Part shown: in pieces, positions 1 through 7,803 of the stretch
How positions within the stretch are numbered: position 1 is the stretch's first letter
How the letters are laid out: the number at the start of each line of letters is the position of its first letter
Assembly: GCF_000303155.1 (NCBI RefSeq)
Contig: NC_018719.1
Location: forward strand, 1,488,001-1,552,000
DNA: 64,000 bases
Direction: 5' to 3'
Source of the DNA: Candidatus Nitrososphaera gargensis Ga9.2
GTDB taxonomy: Archaea > Thermoproteota > Nitrososphaeria > Nitrososphaerales > Nitrososphaeraceae
Notes under the pieces: model-generated
Told to the model about the DNA's origin: nothing
The model's database searches: none
What the model saw: the letters and a program-made list of their open reading frames with translations, nothing else
Position numbers and translations under genes: made by a program

Positions 1-87
1 AGCAACACTTCCAATTCCAATTGCGAATCCTTTGTCAAATTTATCACTTTTGGTAAAGGCGGCTTTGTGTAAAAAGTAATAACCCAT
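1..87 (-). pseudogene. Fragment of glycine-repeat protein at window edge
   Basis: Reading leftward from an ATG at 85-87 gives a stretch ending in 'DKFDKGFAIGIGS', the same repeat pattern (F-x-x-G-x-x-x-G-x-G) as the decayed gene at 176-2056. It runs off the window, so its true length and state are unknown. It is either the continuation of that decayed gene or a second copy of the family. Confidence 0.4.
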
Positions 88-175
88 AAAAACAAAGTCA
101 TGCAATTAAATAGCAATCCAAGCGTGGATTGGTGACTTTTTAAACAAAGCCAACCAAATGCAAAACTCTTAATGC

Positions 176-2056
176 TCACCTTGGAAGATAACAATCTTTT
201 GTAACTTGTGACAAATATGGAAACATAGTTCCGCATCCTTCCTCAAGACCTGTTGCAAGCAAGGAATTGCTTCTTGCTAGTTCAAATATCTTGAATGCCT
301 CTAGCTCAGATAGATATGAGATATGCGCTGCAAGGCCTGAGCCTAGACCCAATGATAGCTGCCCATTATGCCTAATATGTGAAAGTATGCCTTTTTTTAC
401 CTTATCTTCAAAGTATGAAAATGCTGATCCAAAACCTATGCCGAGACCTCTTGAGAAGCCACTGTCTCCGTCATTTATGTAAGACATAACAAGCTTCTTC
501 TGTGAATTTTCAAGATGGGGGTATACTCTACCCATACCTTCGCCAAACCCAATTGCAAATTCCACATCCTCTTCTGATATGCGCAATGCTTGTAGCTGGG
601 TGTCCTCTGATAGATACTTGTACGCCCTCCCCATTCCGATGCCAAGACCCCTCCTAAAGTTTGGATCCATTTTGAAAATATGCTTATAGGAATCATGGTC
701 CAATTCATTCTTTGAATAGGAATACAAAAAACCAAGGCCAACGCCAAGCCCGCGTGCAAAGTCATTATTTGAATTTGCAAAGGTAATTGCCCTTTGCCTT
801 AAGGTTTCGCCAATGTATTGCCACGTATACCCAAGGCCATAACACAAGCCAGCTGCAAAACCATCACTGGTGAAAGCTTAACTAATGAACCTTTCCTGTA
901 CTTCTGTGGGAAGATACTTCATCACCATGCCTATCCCTGACCCAAGACCATCATCTAGTTTAACATTGCTTTTTATGAGAAGATCGAGCTCTGATTGAAA
1001 TTGTTCTGGAAGGTAGAAAAAGATGGTCCCAAAACCTAACCCAAGCCCATAAGCGAGCTCTGCATTTGTATGTAGTAATATGAACAGGTCCTTAGGATAT
1101 GCTTCTTTGTGAAAGTGTGCAGCATATATTCCAGCTCCAAACGCAAATTGACAATCTGTAACCGCTCTATTGAGTACAAACTTACGCAGTACATCTGGAA
1201 GATTCGGATAGCTTAGCGCCAGCCCCATTCCAAAGCCGACATCAATTTAGAAGTTCCTGTCTGCCATTGATACTATTTTTTAGCGTCATCGTCTTGCAAC
1301 AATGCAAATGTAAGACCAACCCAAATCACAGACCTCGCGAGAGGTCATAACTCTTTTGCTTTCTGCATTACTTCATGCTGCAATGTAGGCTCTAGTGTTG
1401 CATACACATAACCAACTCCCATCCCCAACCTGTCTGCAAACTGGGCGTTCTTTTCTACATGACACATAACAACTGACCGCAGATCATCAGACATCTTACC
1501 GTATAGGCGACCGACACTTTGTCCAAAATACCTGGAAAACAGCATACCATGGTAGGTCTTCTTTAGAACCCTTTCCCTGTTGCTATAACCTAGCTCCATG
1601 AAGCGCTCCCCCAAGCTATCAGCCAACCCCACACCAAATTCTATATGAGTGTCCAACATGTTCAAGAATCAACATCTGCAGGGCTTCGTCAAGTAATTCG
1701 AAATTTTCTCCAACTCCGCGCCCAAATGCTCGTTCAAAGACTGCATTTTTCTTCATAAATTCGTGAATTTGATCGGGAACTATTGCTCTTCCAGTATCAT
1801 TTGGAATGAATTGTATATTCTTCCCAAGAAAAAGACCTAGAGAATGAAGTTCTCCATTGCCGTTAGGAATAATCTCGGAAAAATGATCAGTCAAGTACGA
1901 AGTGATCATCGTTGAATAGTCAGTAAGTTTAACGGCATTCTTCGCTGAATCATGCATGGCATAATTCTGGTCTAAAAGATAGCCCATGTTCCCATATTTC
2001 GAGTGGGCTCGGCAGGAGCCTACTTCCAAAAATACCCTTTTAGAGTCAGCCGACAT
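176..2056 (-). pseudogene. Decayed tandem-repeat protein (about 35-residue GLGxGxG repeats)
   Basis: Four leftward reading segments (1619-2056, 1345-1665, 878-1228, 176-847) share one repeat: a residue pair such as FA or FS, then GLGxGxG, an aromatic residue, YL, and a helix rich in Gln/Lys/Glu. They join into one protein if a frameshift near 1620-1665, a second between about 1230 and 1345, and in-frame TAA stops at 1247-1249 and 878-880 are ignored; repeat spacing continues across the stop at 878 ('FAAGLCYGLG' follows it). About 600 codons would remain. The repeats would probably form helical pairs. I do not recognise the family. Base composition is AT-richer than the core block to the right. 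A functional split set of small genes is unlikely given the stops. Confidence 0.7.
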
Positions 2057-2077
2057 CGATGTTCTACTAAATCCTGC

Positions 2078-2683
2078 TTAATAGCAATAGCGAAGAATAT
2101 AAGGAAAATCTACATCCTGTTCTAGTCCCCGAATATTTTTCATTATCTCAAATTGCCTTTCAAAGTAATCATAAACCGGCAACCATTCTTGTGCAATTAG
2201 AAGACATTTTGTCGCATCAATAGTTATATGCGATTGCCCCATCATCCTGCCTATCATTGCTTTGTAATAGTCAACTACAGTAAGAGACAGTGGCTGTTTC
2301 TGCTAGAGATTTCTTGAAATAGTATCAATATTAGGAGATATATACTTCTCAAATGTGTCTTTGTACTGTTAGACTTCCTTTCCATATGCTCTTATCAATG
2401 CCTTCATAGTTGCAAGGCCCATGTAATTTCATGTGTGTATATGTCAGGAATGCCTATTGTCAGCCCTCGATATATCTCCAAATATGTCGGTTTGAGAGAG
2501 ATATACAAATTCTGAACGGATCGGGAATTTACTATTTCTAAAGCGCCAAACGCATATCCCAAAGAAAATTCTATAATTTTTATTAGTTCCCCCTTCCTCT
2601 TCTAGCAATACCCTCTGGTCCCTAACGGTTGCTCCATCTTCGGGAATAAGGCTAGTATATTCTTGCTACCAGAGAGAATTCAT
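2078..2683 (-). pseudogene. Second decayed gene, unrecognised
   Basis: A leftward reading from ATG 2681-2683 gives about 200 protein-like codons broken by in-frame stops (TAG near 2666, TAA near 2389, TAG near 2325) and two frameshifts (a GGGGG run near 2595 and near 2415). Readable pieces include 'ELIKIIEFSLGYAFGALEIV' and 'HITIDATKCLLIAQEWLPVY', ending at a stop at 2078-2080. The first piece resembles the 'GYAFG' pattern of the repeat protein just downstream, so both may derive from one cluster. No function can be assigned. Confidence 0.5.
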
Positions 2684-2750
2684 AACTAGCATATTGTTTT
2701 ATAAATCAAAGTCAGTTATTGTTATATTGTATTATCTGCAACAAAGGAAT

Positions 2751-3062
2751 GTGATTTTGCCCGAGCATTGCTCTACCAAGGTTGATGGACAGGAGTGCCA
2801 GCTGGCACCATCGTATGTTGTGTCCGTAAAATCGAATGAAGGCGATGATGAATATATGCTTGCTGTCGTATGCGAAGAACACAAGAACGGCATAGAAGCC
2901 CGGCTGCTTGCGATGCAAAAGGAGAATAGGGTGCCGCAGGGCAAGATACATTTCCAGCCTGTCAAGGCGGTGGTCACAGACTGCGTCATGGGCATGAACG
3001 AAGATTATATCGATCTGGAACTGAAAAGAGGCATTGCGTCGGACAGAAAGCTTGTTGACTAG
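2751..3062 (+). CDS. Conserved-looking small protein with paired cysteines
   Basis: 103-aa protein. The GTG at 2751 is preferred over the upstream in-frame ATG at 2694 because a TATA-like stretch (tgttatattg, 2720-2730) lies about 25 nt before it, typical of leaderless archaeal mRNAs, and because the upstream codons read as low-complexity. It has C-x9-C near the N-terminus (EHC...QEC) and a C-E-E-H motif in the middle, which could bind zinc; the rest is a soluble alpha/beta-looking sequence. It is convergent with, and overlaps by 4 nt, the membrane-protein gene on the other strand. I do not recognise the family. Confidence 0.65.
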   Translation: MILPEHCSTKVDGQECQLAPSYVVSVKSNEGDDEYMLAVVCEEHKNGIEARLLAMQKENRVPQGKIHFQPVKAVVTDCVMGMNEDYIDLELKRGIASDRKLVD

Positions 3063-3754
3063 GATTCTTCCTTTTTCTCATCATCGTCTTTGCTGTTATT
3101 ATCATTGTCATCATCATTGTTGTTATTGTCTCCGTTCTCCAGCGCCCAAGGGAACCACCTTCCAATTATTCTGGCCCAGTCTATCTTGAGTGAATAGTAG
3201 ATGATTACCCCGACCACTGCAATGCTTGCTATAGCGCCTACGATGAGCCATGTCGGATCCGTCGTTTCTCCAAGTATCCTCTCAACAAACGGCCTCCCAA
3301 GAAAGATCGAGCTCCAAACTATCGCCTCGTTCATCAGGATCTTGCCGGCAAAAGTCGCAGTTGCAAACTTCCAAGGGTTGTATTTTGCAAGTCCAAGCGG
3401 GATGTAGACGATATCATCTGGTATAGGGGTAAGGGCTGCAATGAACGCCCCGAACCAGCCGTAGCGGCTAACCAGTTTTTGCAGGGGGCGCATCCTGTGC
3501 TTGGTCTGGTCGCTGAGGATCTTGCGGCCGTAATAACTGGCAAAAAATATTATCGTCTTTGCCGCGACGATACCTGACGCGCTGACAAGCGCGATCAGGT
3601 GCGGGTTAAAGTTGCTGTTGAACGAAGCCGTTATGAGAAGAGGAAAATATGGAATTGGAATGAACGGTATGAGGCTGGCAACAAAACTGATTATCAGGAT
3701 GCCGAGATAACCAAGTTCGGTGTCGAATGGGAAAAGGTCATCAAGAGTTACCAA
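3059..3754 (-). CDS. VTT/DedA-like (SNARE-associated) membrane protein
   Basis: 231 aa with about five or six hydrophobic segments and the layout of the VTT (DedA/YqaA/TMEM41-like) fold: an amphipathic N-terminus, 'GILIISFVASLIPFIPIPYF', then 'AALTPIPDDIVYIPLGLAKY', where the Pro-rich re-entrant loops of this family lie. Relatives act as lipid or undecaprenyl-phosphate flippases or in membrane homeostasis; the substrate here is unknown. The C-terminus is an acidic Asn/Asp-rich low-complexity tail of about 35 residues, probably cytoplasmic. The TTG start follows directly on the stop codon of proS, so the two genes are likely co-transcribed and translationally coupled. Confidence 0.8.
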   Translation of the reverse strand: MVTLDDLFPFDTELGYLGILIISFVASLIPFIPIPYFPLLITASFNSNFNPHLIALVSASGIVAAKTIIFFASYYGRKILSDQTKHRMRPLQKLVSRYGWFGAFIAALTPIPDDIVYIPLGLAKYNPWKFATATFAGKILMNEAIVWSSIFLGRPFVERILGETTDPTWLIVGAIASIAVVGVIIYYSLKIDWARIIGRWFPWALENGDNNNNDDDNDNNSKDDDEKKEES

Positions 3755-5230
3755 TTAGTATGCCCTTGCAAATATCGCTGCCTTCTTGCTGTCCTGCCCG
3801 CAGTAGATGCATTTGCCCGGCCTGTCTTTCTGATCAAATGGAAGCACCCTGATGTCAGCCCCCGTGTCTTGTTTTATCTTCTCTTCGCATTCTTCCTGCC
3901 CGCACCAGCCCACCATGACAAACCCGCCTTTGTTTTCGATTATCGACTTAAATTCGTCGTATGAAGCAGGCCGGGAAATGTTTTCCTGCAGGAACGCCCT
4001 TGCCTTTGATAGCAGGTTCTTCTGTATCTCGACCAAAAGTGAATTTGCAGTGTCTACTAGTTTTGTGCGATCGTCCTGCTTCTTGTCCTTTGTATCGCGC
4101 CTGACAAACTCAACCTGCCCCTTTTCAATGTCGCGCGGCCCGAGGTTTATGCGGAGAGGCACGCCCTTCATCTCCCACTCGTTGAACTTCCAGCCAGACG
4201 TGTATTCGTCGCGGCTGTCCATGTACGCGCGGATACCGGCGTGCTTTAATTCCAACTCTATTTCGGCGGCTTTGTCCTTGACCAGCTTGGCATCCTTGTC
4301 CTTGTGTATAGGCACTATCACGACCTGTATTGGCGCGATCTGCGGCGGCAGTACCAGCCCCTTGTCGTCGCCGTGAACCATTATGAGCGCCCCTATGAGG
4401 CGCCACGAAACGCCCCACGAGGTTTGCCATGCAAAGTGCTCTTTGGTATCCTTGCCGAGATACTTTATTTCAAAAGGCTTTGAAAAGTTCTGCGCCAAGT
4501 GGTGCGACGTCCCCATCTGGAGCGCCTTGCCGTCAGCCATCAGCCCTTCAAGGGTTGTAGTGTACTTTGCGCCGACGAACTTTTCGGTGTCGCTCTTGTA
4601 GCCGGTTATCACCGGCACCGCAAGGTAGTTCTCTATCATATCCTTGTAAATGCCAAGTATCGTCATGACCTCCTGCTCGGCCTCCTCTTCGGTGGCATGG
4701 ACAGTGTGCCCTTCCTGCCAGAGGAATTCCGACGTCCTTATGAAAGGCTTGGTAGCCTTGATCTCGGCCCGGAGTGCAGTGTTCCAAAAGTTGATCTTTA
4801 ACGGCAGGTCCCGATAACTGGTTATCCACTTTGCAAAGACAGAGTATGCAAGCGTTTCAGAGGTCGGTCTGAGCGCCAGCTTTTCCCCGATGTTGTTGTC
4901 TCCAGCCTTTGTGACCCAGAACACTTCGGGGGTAAATCCTGCAAAGTGATCCTCTTCTTTTGAGAGTAGGCTTTCGGGTATCAACACCGGCAGAAAGCCG
5001 TTCTGGTGGCCCGTCTCCTTGAACCGCCTGTCAAGTATGTCCCTTATCGATTCCCATATCGCATAGCCGTACGGGCGCAGGACAATGAACCCCTTGACAG
5101 GGGCATAGTCTGCAAGCCCGGCCTTGAGGACTACCTGAGTGTACCACTCGCTAAAATCCTCGCTCTTTTTGACCGTTATGCCTGCTGCTTCTCCTCGGGG
5201 TTGCGAACTCACGCCGCTTGACAATTGCAC
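3755..5230 (-). CDS. proS: Prolyl-tRNA synthetase, archaeal type
   Basis: 491 aa, the usual size for the archaeal/eukaryotic-type class II enzyme, which charges tRNA-Pro with proline using ATP. The N-terminal catalytic core shows 'FSEWYTQVVLKAGLADYAPVKGF', the motif-2 region 'FIRTSEFLWQEGHT' and the class II motif-3 region 'SWRLIGALIMVHGDDKGLVLP' (each read here in pieces); an anticodon-binding domain follows, and the C-terminal zinc-type domain carries four cysteines (CGQEEC and CIYC). The GTG start at 5228-5230 has a TATA-like box (ttcataaatcc on the minus strand) about 20-25 nt upstream, fitting a leaderless transcript. Intact and core. Confidence 0.97.
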   Translation of the reverse strand: MQLSSGVSSQPRGEAAGITVKKSEDFSEWYTQVVLKAGLADYAPVKGFIVLRPYGYAIWESIRDILDRRFKETGHQNGFLPVLIPESLLSKEEDHFAGFTPEVFWVTKAGDNNIGEKLALRPTSETLAYSVFAKWITSYRDLPLKINFWNTALRAEIKATKPFIRTSEFLWQEGHTVHATEEEAEQEVMTILGIYKDMIENYLAVPVITGYKSDTEKFVGAKYTTTLEGLMADGKALQMGTSHHLAQNFSKPFEIKYLGKDTKEHFAWQTSWGVSWRLIGALIMVHGDDKGLVLPPQIAPIQVVIVPIHKDKDAKLVKDKAAEIELELKHAGIRAYMDSRDEYTSGWKFNEWEMKGVPLRINLGPRDIEKGQVEFVRRDTKDKKQDDRTKLVDTANSLLVEIQKNLLSKARAFLQENISRPASYDEFKSIIENKGGFVMVGWCGQEECEEKIKQDTGADIRVLPFDQKDRPGKCIYCGQDSKKAAIFARAY

Positions 5231-5242
5231 AACGGGCAGGAT

Positions 5243-5780
5243 TTATGAAGCTTGTTGTACAACAACCAGCGGCACCTTGTAGCCTTCTCCAAAGATGGTC
5301 GTCTTTTGGCATTCTGATAACATGTCAAAATCCCTCTGGTGGTATGTGCAGAATCCCTTGACCTTCATCCTCCTGCCCAAACCCATCTCTGTTACCCTGT
5401 TTATCAAAAAGAACGCCCCCATGTCGGCGATTATGCAGATGCCGCTCTTTTTGGAGACTACTGCATGCGACAGCAGCCTACTGAAAAAATAGCTCGCAGT
5501 CCTGCCGAAAGCCAAGGTATGTCGCATACGAATCCATCAGACCAAAAAGCCGTCCCTCTCCAGAGCCTTGACATCGATGCCGGCCTGAGCACGACCCGGG
5601 TCTGGTCAACAGTTTCATAGTACGGCAGCAGGACTACCATTTCATTTTTTCGACCTGCCTCTTGGCATGCTGCGAATAGACTTTTTTAAAGGTGTTACTG
5701 TCGCGGTAGACAACCACGAAATGTTCGTCTTCGATTGATTCTAGTAGTTTGAGAATTTCCTTGACGTTTGCCGTTCCCAT
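5243..5780 (-). pseudogene. Decayed MEDS-domain (DcmR-type sensory) protein
   Basis: From ATG 5778-5780 the reading 'MGTANVKEILKLLESIEDEH' then 'FVVVYRDSNTFKKVYSQHAK' stops after 'MKW'. The protein continues in a second frame (MVVLLPYYETVDQTRVVLRP), a third ('LMDSYATYLGFRQDCELFF'), and a fourth ('SRLLSHAVVSKKSGICIIAD' to 'VKGFCTYHQRDFDMLSECQK'). This order is that of archaeal MEDS sensory proteins, which have a RecA-like fold and are common in Nitrososphaera as single-domain proteins or regulators. At least three frameshifts show that the gene is dead. The family name rests on pattern recognition. Confidence 0.65.
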
Positions 5781-5937
5781 CGTCTGCGGTCAGAAATCGC
5801 GTTGAGTGTAACAATCCTATTCTATATAATGCTCATGCTCCCATGTTTTAGAATAATGTTCGAGAGTAGAACATTATATGTTCCAGTATATCTATCCACT
5901 TTTGTTAAATATTGAAATCCGTCTTTGGCTGTCGTGC

Positions 5938-6201
5938 TAGAAACTGGGTAACAAAGATTGGATCGCATGACAGGGTAATAGAGAATTCAGAGCAGAACAT
6001 CAAACAACTGATCGGCGGCGTTAATGAGAATTACAGAACTTTTTGTTGGCCAATGTTACGTACCACCTGCAGCTAAGGGACAAAGCAGAGCAGGCAGGCG
6101 ATCTATCTAGTACAATACACCATCAAGTAATGTCAGAAATTTACCAGTCAATGCTAGAAAGGACGACGTCGTACGTTTACAGCGGCTCGCCCTTGCAATA
6201 A
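5938..6201 (+). pseudogene. Possible short gene remnant
   Basis: A rightward reading shows protein-like composition in two frames that join at a run of T near 6040: 'SHDRVIENSEQNIKQLIGG' then 'NVTYHLQLRDKAEQAGDLSS' and 'IHHQVMSEIYQSMLERT', ending at TAA 6199-6201 inside the 3' end of the convergent neighbour. No complete frame and no start were found. It may be a decayed helical protein; it could also be chance. Confidence 0.3.
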
Positions 6202-6488
6202 ACCTGCCCCGAGATCCTGCTGTGGAAGTTTTTGCAGACGTAGCACTGCAGGAACCCGACTTCCTGCTTCAAGACAGGGCAGTCAACCGACTCGAGCTTC
6301 ATGCGCTTGAGCATCTTGGGGCTGACGCCCTTTATTTTCAGTTTGCCCTTTTCATCCATCATGCCTGAGCTTTGGAGCTCGGCCTTGGCCTGATCTGTCA
6401 GCTTGATTGACTTTTCAACCTGCTTGATTGCGACAAGGTGCTTGACGCCGTCAGGGAGTGCTTCAGCCATTCCAGCAAAGTTTGGCAA
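6177..6488 (-). CDS. Small cysteine-containing protein next to nre
   Basis: 103 aa from a TTG start, or 97 aa from ATG 6468-6470, which may be the true start. The C-terminal half has C-x13-C-x2-C-x11-C ('DCPVLKQ', 'QCYVCKNF', 'VYCKGEPL'), a likely zinc or iron-sulphur site. It lies 24 nt downstream of the Nre repair gene on the same strand and is probably in its operon. In some archaeal Nre proteins a zinc motif is part of the Nre polypeptide, so a separate zinc partner here is conceivable; that is inference. Confidence 0.65.
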   Translation of the reverse strand: MPNFAGMAEALPDGVKHLVAIKQVEKSIKLTDQAKAELQSSGMMDEKGKLKIKGVSPKMLKRMKLESVDCPVLKQEVGFLQCYVCKNFHSRISGQVYCKGEPL

Positions 6489-6512
6489 TGCTAGTATATG
6501 ACCCTTTGGGAA

Positions 6513-7706
6513 TTATGCAAAATCGGTGATCCTTGTCTGGTTTTTGAAAGCACGCCAGAGCCAGCTCTTGCTTGCGATCTCTTGCCGTGACATGGACATG
6601 CCTGCGCTTGCAAAGGATATCGCCTGCTCGATGCTTTCGAACTTTTGCGGCGGCTTTTTCAGCGCTTCTCTCACGCCTTCCCTTATCTGCCACACTCCAA
6701 GCGGCATGACGTACTCTGGATGTATTTCCCGGAGCACAAGGGCCGCCGCCTTTCTGCATCGGTGCGCCAGATGCTCGGCTACTGCAAGGCGCGCCGCGAA
6801 ATATGCTCCTGCAATGGTTGGGTAGTGATCAAGCCCCCTTGCGTCCTCGTAGTCAGAGCCCATTACGATCTGGCCGCTGCTTGTGAACCAGGACTCGATC
6901 ATCTCAAAGCTCCACACTTCGTCCGGTATCAGTACTACCGAATAATAATTTGCAAGGTGCGAGTACTGCGTCACCTCAAAGAGGTCGATCGACGGGTTGG
7001 CTTCGTTTTCCTTTATCAGCCTGCTTGAAATAGTGTCGTCTGTCGCGGAAATACTCCAGCGCGTCGGCACCAGCTTGCGGTTCTTTTTCAGCCCGAGCAT
7101 CCCCACGCTGAGCACTCTGTGGATGCCGCTCGTCTCCACCCCGCGCCGGTAGAGTTCCATTATTGCGTCAGAAGCGCGAAGGTCGGTGTCATAGTGGGCT
7201 GCCTCGATCCGCTGGTCGGCAGAAAGGGACGATGCCTTGAACGTCTTCAGGGGCGCGGCCGGACCAAACGGCGCGGCTTCAGTGTTGAGCCTGACCTCCT
7301 TGTCAAGTTCAATGTCTGCAAGCGGCTTTTTTTCAAAGGTCGCTTCGCTGTCAGCTGGCCGCTCGGACATGGCAAGTTCCTGCATGTTTTCCAGATAGCG
7401 GCCAGAAGTGTCGTGCACATTCATGGTAAACACTCCCCGGACAAGCGACAGCCGGTAATTTGCTATCTCTTCGATGCTCTTGCCGGCCCACAGTTCTGTC
7501 CTGTCAAGTATTGTCGTGTCGCCATGCGTCGGCGGGATCATGGGGCCTATTCTGACCTTCGGGTAGCCGTAGCGGCCGACAAACACGGAAGGCGGACTTG
7601 AGCCGTCAATGGCATCAAGTGCAAGCTTGGCCGAGTTTGCTTTTAGAAATTGTATCCAATTCTGTTCAAGCTTTTTCTTTATGTCGGCTGGTGAGGACGA
7701 CGACAA
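6513..7706 (-). CDS. nre: Nre family DNA repair protein
   Basis: 397 aa matching the archaeal Nre family (NreA/NreB), which in halophilic archaea takes part in repair of mitomycin C damage through the sliding clamp PCNA. Family features seen: 'SVFVGRYGYPKVRIGPM' near residue 40, a central 'ALYDTDLRASDAIMELYRR'-like region, and 'WQIREGVREALKKPP' in the last quarter. The extreme C-terminus 'QTRITDFA' fits a PCNA-interacting (PIP) box, with Gln, Ile and Phe at the expected spacing. The N-terminal zinc finger of some relatives is absent. The TTG start at 7704-7706 lies about 28 nt after a TATA box (ctataaatg, 7732-7742 region), so the start is well supported. Confidence 0.88.
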   Translation of the reverse strand: MSSSSPADIKKKLEQNWIQFLKANSAKLALDAIDGSSPPSVFVGRYGYPKVRIGPMIPPTHGDTTILDRTELWAGKSIEEIANYRLSLVRGVFTMNVHDTSGRYLENMQELAMSERPADSEATFEKKPLADIELDKEVRLNTEAAPFGPAAPLKTFKASSLSADQRIEAAHYDTDLRASDAIMELYRRGVETSGIHRVLSVGMLGLKKNRKLVPTRWSISATDDTISSRLIKENEANPSIDLFEVTQYSHLANYYSVVLIPDEVWSFEMIESWFTSSGQIVMGSDYEDARGLDHYPTIAGAYFAARLAVAEHLAHRCRKAAALVLREIHPEYVMPLGVWQIREGVREALKKPPQKFESIEQAISFASAGMSMSRQEIASKSWLWRAFKNQTRITDFA

Positions 7707-7803
7707 TGATAATCACAATTGTCTGACGTAGCATTTATAGCATTATCATCTATCCTGCAGGCATAATACGCCAAAACATATCCTCAATTCATCCTATAAC
7801 CCT

